64,000 nt of DNA from NCBI GenBank assembly GCA_963723455.1, contig CAVRQM010000001.1:1612001-1676000 (forward strand), given 5' to 3'. This document shows, one piece after another, positions 62,402 to 64,000 of the stretch. Position 1 is the stretch's first letter. Every line of letters begins with the position of its first letter. The position numbers and the translations under genes were made by a program. The notes under the pieces are model-generated. The model was not told the origin of the DNA, did no database searches, and saw only the letters and a program-made list of their open reading frames with translations. Source of the DNA: CAVRQM01 sp963723455 (lineage in GTDB: Bacteria > Pseudomonadota > Alphaproteobacteria > Acetobacterales > Acetobacteraceae).

Positions 62402-62506
62402 GCGCTCGGCGCAGCCGACGCGGCTGCGCAGCAGACGCGAGCAGGGAGTCCCCCGGAGGGCGGGCGCGCTCGGCGCGGCCGAGGCGGCTGTGCAGCCGAC
62501 GCGAGC
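62402..62506 (+). repeat. Two 41-base direct repeats, each able to form a hairpin
   Basis: Copies at 62402–62442 and 62466–62506 differ at 4 of 41 bases. Within copy 1, GCGCAGCC and GGCTGCGC form a perfect 8-base stem with loop GACGC, and outer GCTCG/CGAGC arms add five pairs. Copy 2 keeps the stem with G–U pairs. The pairing preserved despite changes suggests a structured RNA element in the spacer. Confidence 0.65.
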
Positions 62507-63024
62507 CGTTGGTCGCCTCTGGCGCTCAATCGCCCGGTGGGCGTGGCGGTCTATCATGGCGAAGAGAGGAAGTTCGGCAGCGCGGTGGCGATCACTCCCG
62601 GGTGGGAGGTTTGCTGGCCGTGGTGTCGCGGGCGTGGTCCGGCGTGCGCATGTGCGTTGGGCTGCGTGTGGTCTTTATCAGTGTGAATCAGGTTCTGGTG
62701 CGTCCCTGGGCGCGCTGCTTCTGCGTCTGGCCAACCGTGGCCGGGTGCGGGGCCGGCCTGTCGTGCGCGAGCATGGCGGGCGGGTGATCGCGGTGTCTGA
62801 CCGGCGGGAGGGGGATCCGAGGAGGGTGTCCTGATCGTCAGCGATCGGCGGCTGATGCGAAAGCGTCGGTGTTCAGGGGCGTTGTGGCGGCTTGCGGCTC
62901 GTGATGGCCGTGGTCGCCACGTGTGTTGTGCTGAGTTCAAGCTCTGCCATGAACGGGGTTCCTTCTGACGGCTGACAGCTGATTGCTGACCGCTGGCGAT
63001 GGTTCCTGTGCATGGTGGGATGTT
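62507..63024 (+). other. tRNA-Ala–23S spacer, remainder
   Basis: About 518 bases, again rich in G and T on the coding strand. No gene is supported. It should include the 5-prime processing stem of 23S, but its partner lies beyond the window. Confidence 0.6.

Positions 63025-64000
<976 letters not shown>

Overview
The window is very GC-rich DNA (roughly 70% or more in most genes) from an alphaproteobacterium, most likely a member of the Acetobacteraceae. The basis is the 16S rRNA signature, a 16S–tRNA-Ile–tRNA-Ala–23S operon order, a quinoprotein glucose dehydrogenase, aerobic cobaltochelatase CobS/CobT, a COQ9-family protein and an HpnL-type hopanoid protein. Genes are tightly packed, and successive genes often share 1–4 bases (ATGA, GTGA or TTGA junctions), so most blocks are operons.

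Layout. 0–4.5 kb (minus): an RND efflux operon with a small cysteine-rich secreted protein; the permease runs off the left edge. 4.6–7.0 kb (minus): a large secreted repeat protein of unknown role. 7.1–15.4 kb (plus): a sugar or sugar-acid catabolic operon with an FCD/GntR regulator, an ABM-fold protein, a complete sugar ABC importer, an HpcH/HpaI aldolase, a D-2-hydroxyacid dehydrogenase and a protein resembling D-apionate lactonase. 15.4–19.1 kb: a PqiABC lipid-transport operon. 19.1–21.5 kb: membrane glucose dehydrogenase, with one frame break. 21.6–24.7 kb (minus): radical SAM protein, UdgX and an LprI-like protein. 24.9–27.7 kb: glycosyltransferase and polysaccharide flippase. 27.8–32.2 kb: RHH protein, BolA, a J-domain protein (frame break), CobS and CobT.

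32.2–46.8 kb is an aromatic-acid island. A long minus-strand operon reads livK-G-F-H-M, an SDR, pcaD-C-H-G-B and a BKACE (DUF849) enzyme. Next to it are an aryl-aldehyde dehydrogenase, an AraC regulator, and a divergent pobR/pobA pair. Together these would take up an aromatic acid, make 4-hydroxybenzoate and protocatechuate, open the ring and reach beta-ketoadipate. BKACE may do the last cleavage, since pcaI, pcaJ and pcaF are not in the window. Genes from pcaG to pobR carry about 39 apparent single-base gains that break reading frames; flanking genes are mostly clean. This looks like insertion-biased sequence error, although decay cannot be excluded from sequence alone.

46.8–59.9 kb holds housekeeping and accessory genes: two Uma2 paralogues (one with an in-frame amber stop), an SDR, HpnL, cysS, a SPOUT RNA methyltransferase, a lower-GC DUF1801 gene, an amidase, a PaiB-like protein, rpsU, a peptide deformylase, a COQ9 protein, a 25-residue membrane peptide and clpB behind a heat-shock-like promoter. 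59.9–64.0 kb is an rRNA operon with a recognisable promoter, a boxA-like site, a G/T-rich leader, 16S, a decayed tRNA-Ile copy, tRNA-Ile(GAT), tRNA-Ala(TGC), paired hairpin repeats and the first part of 23S.
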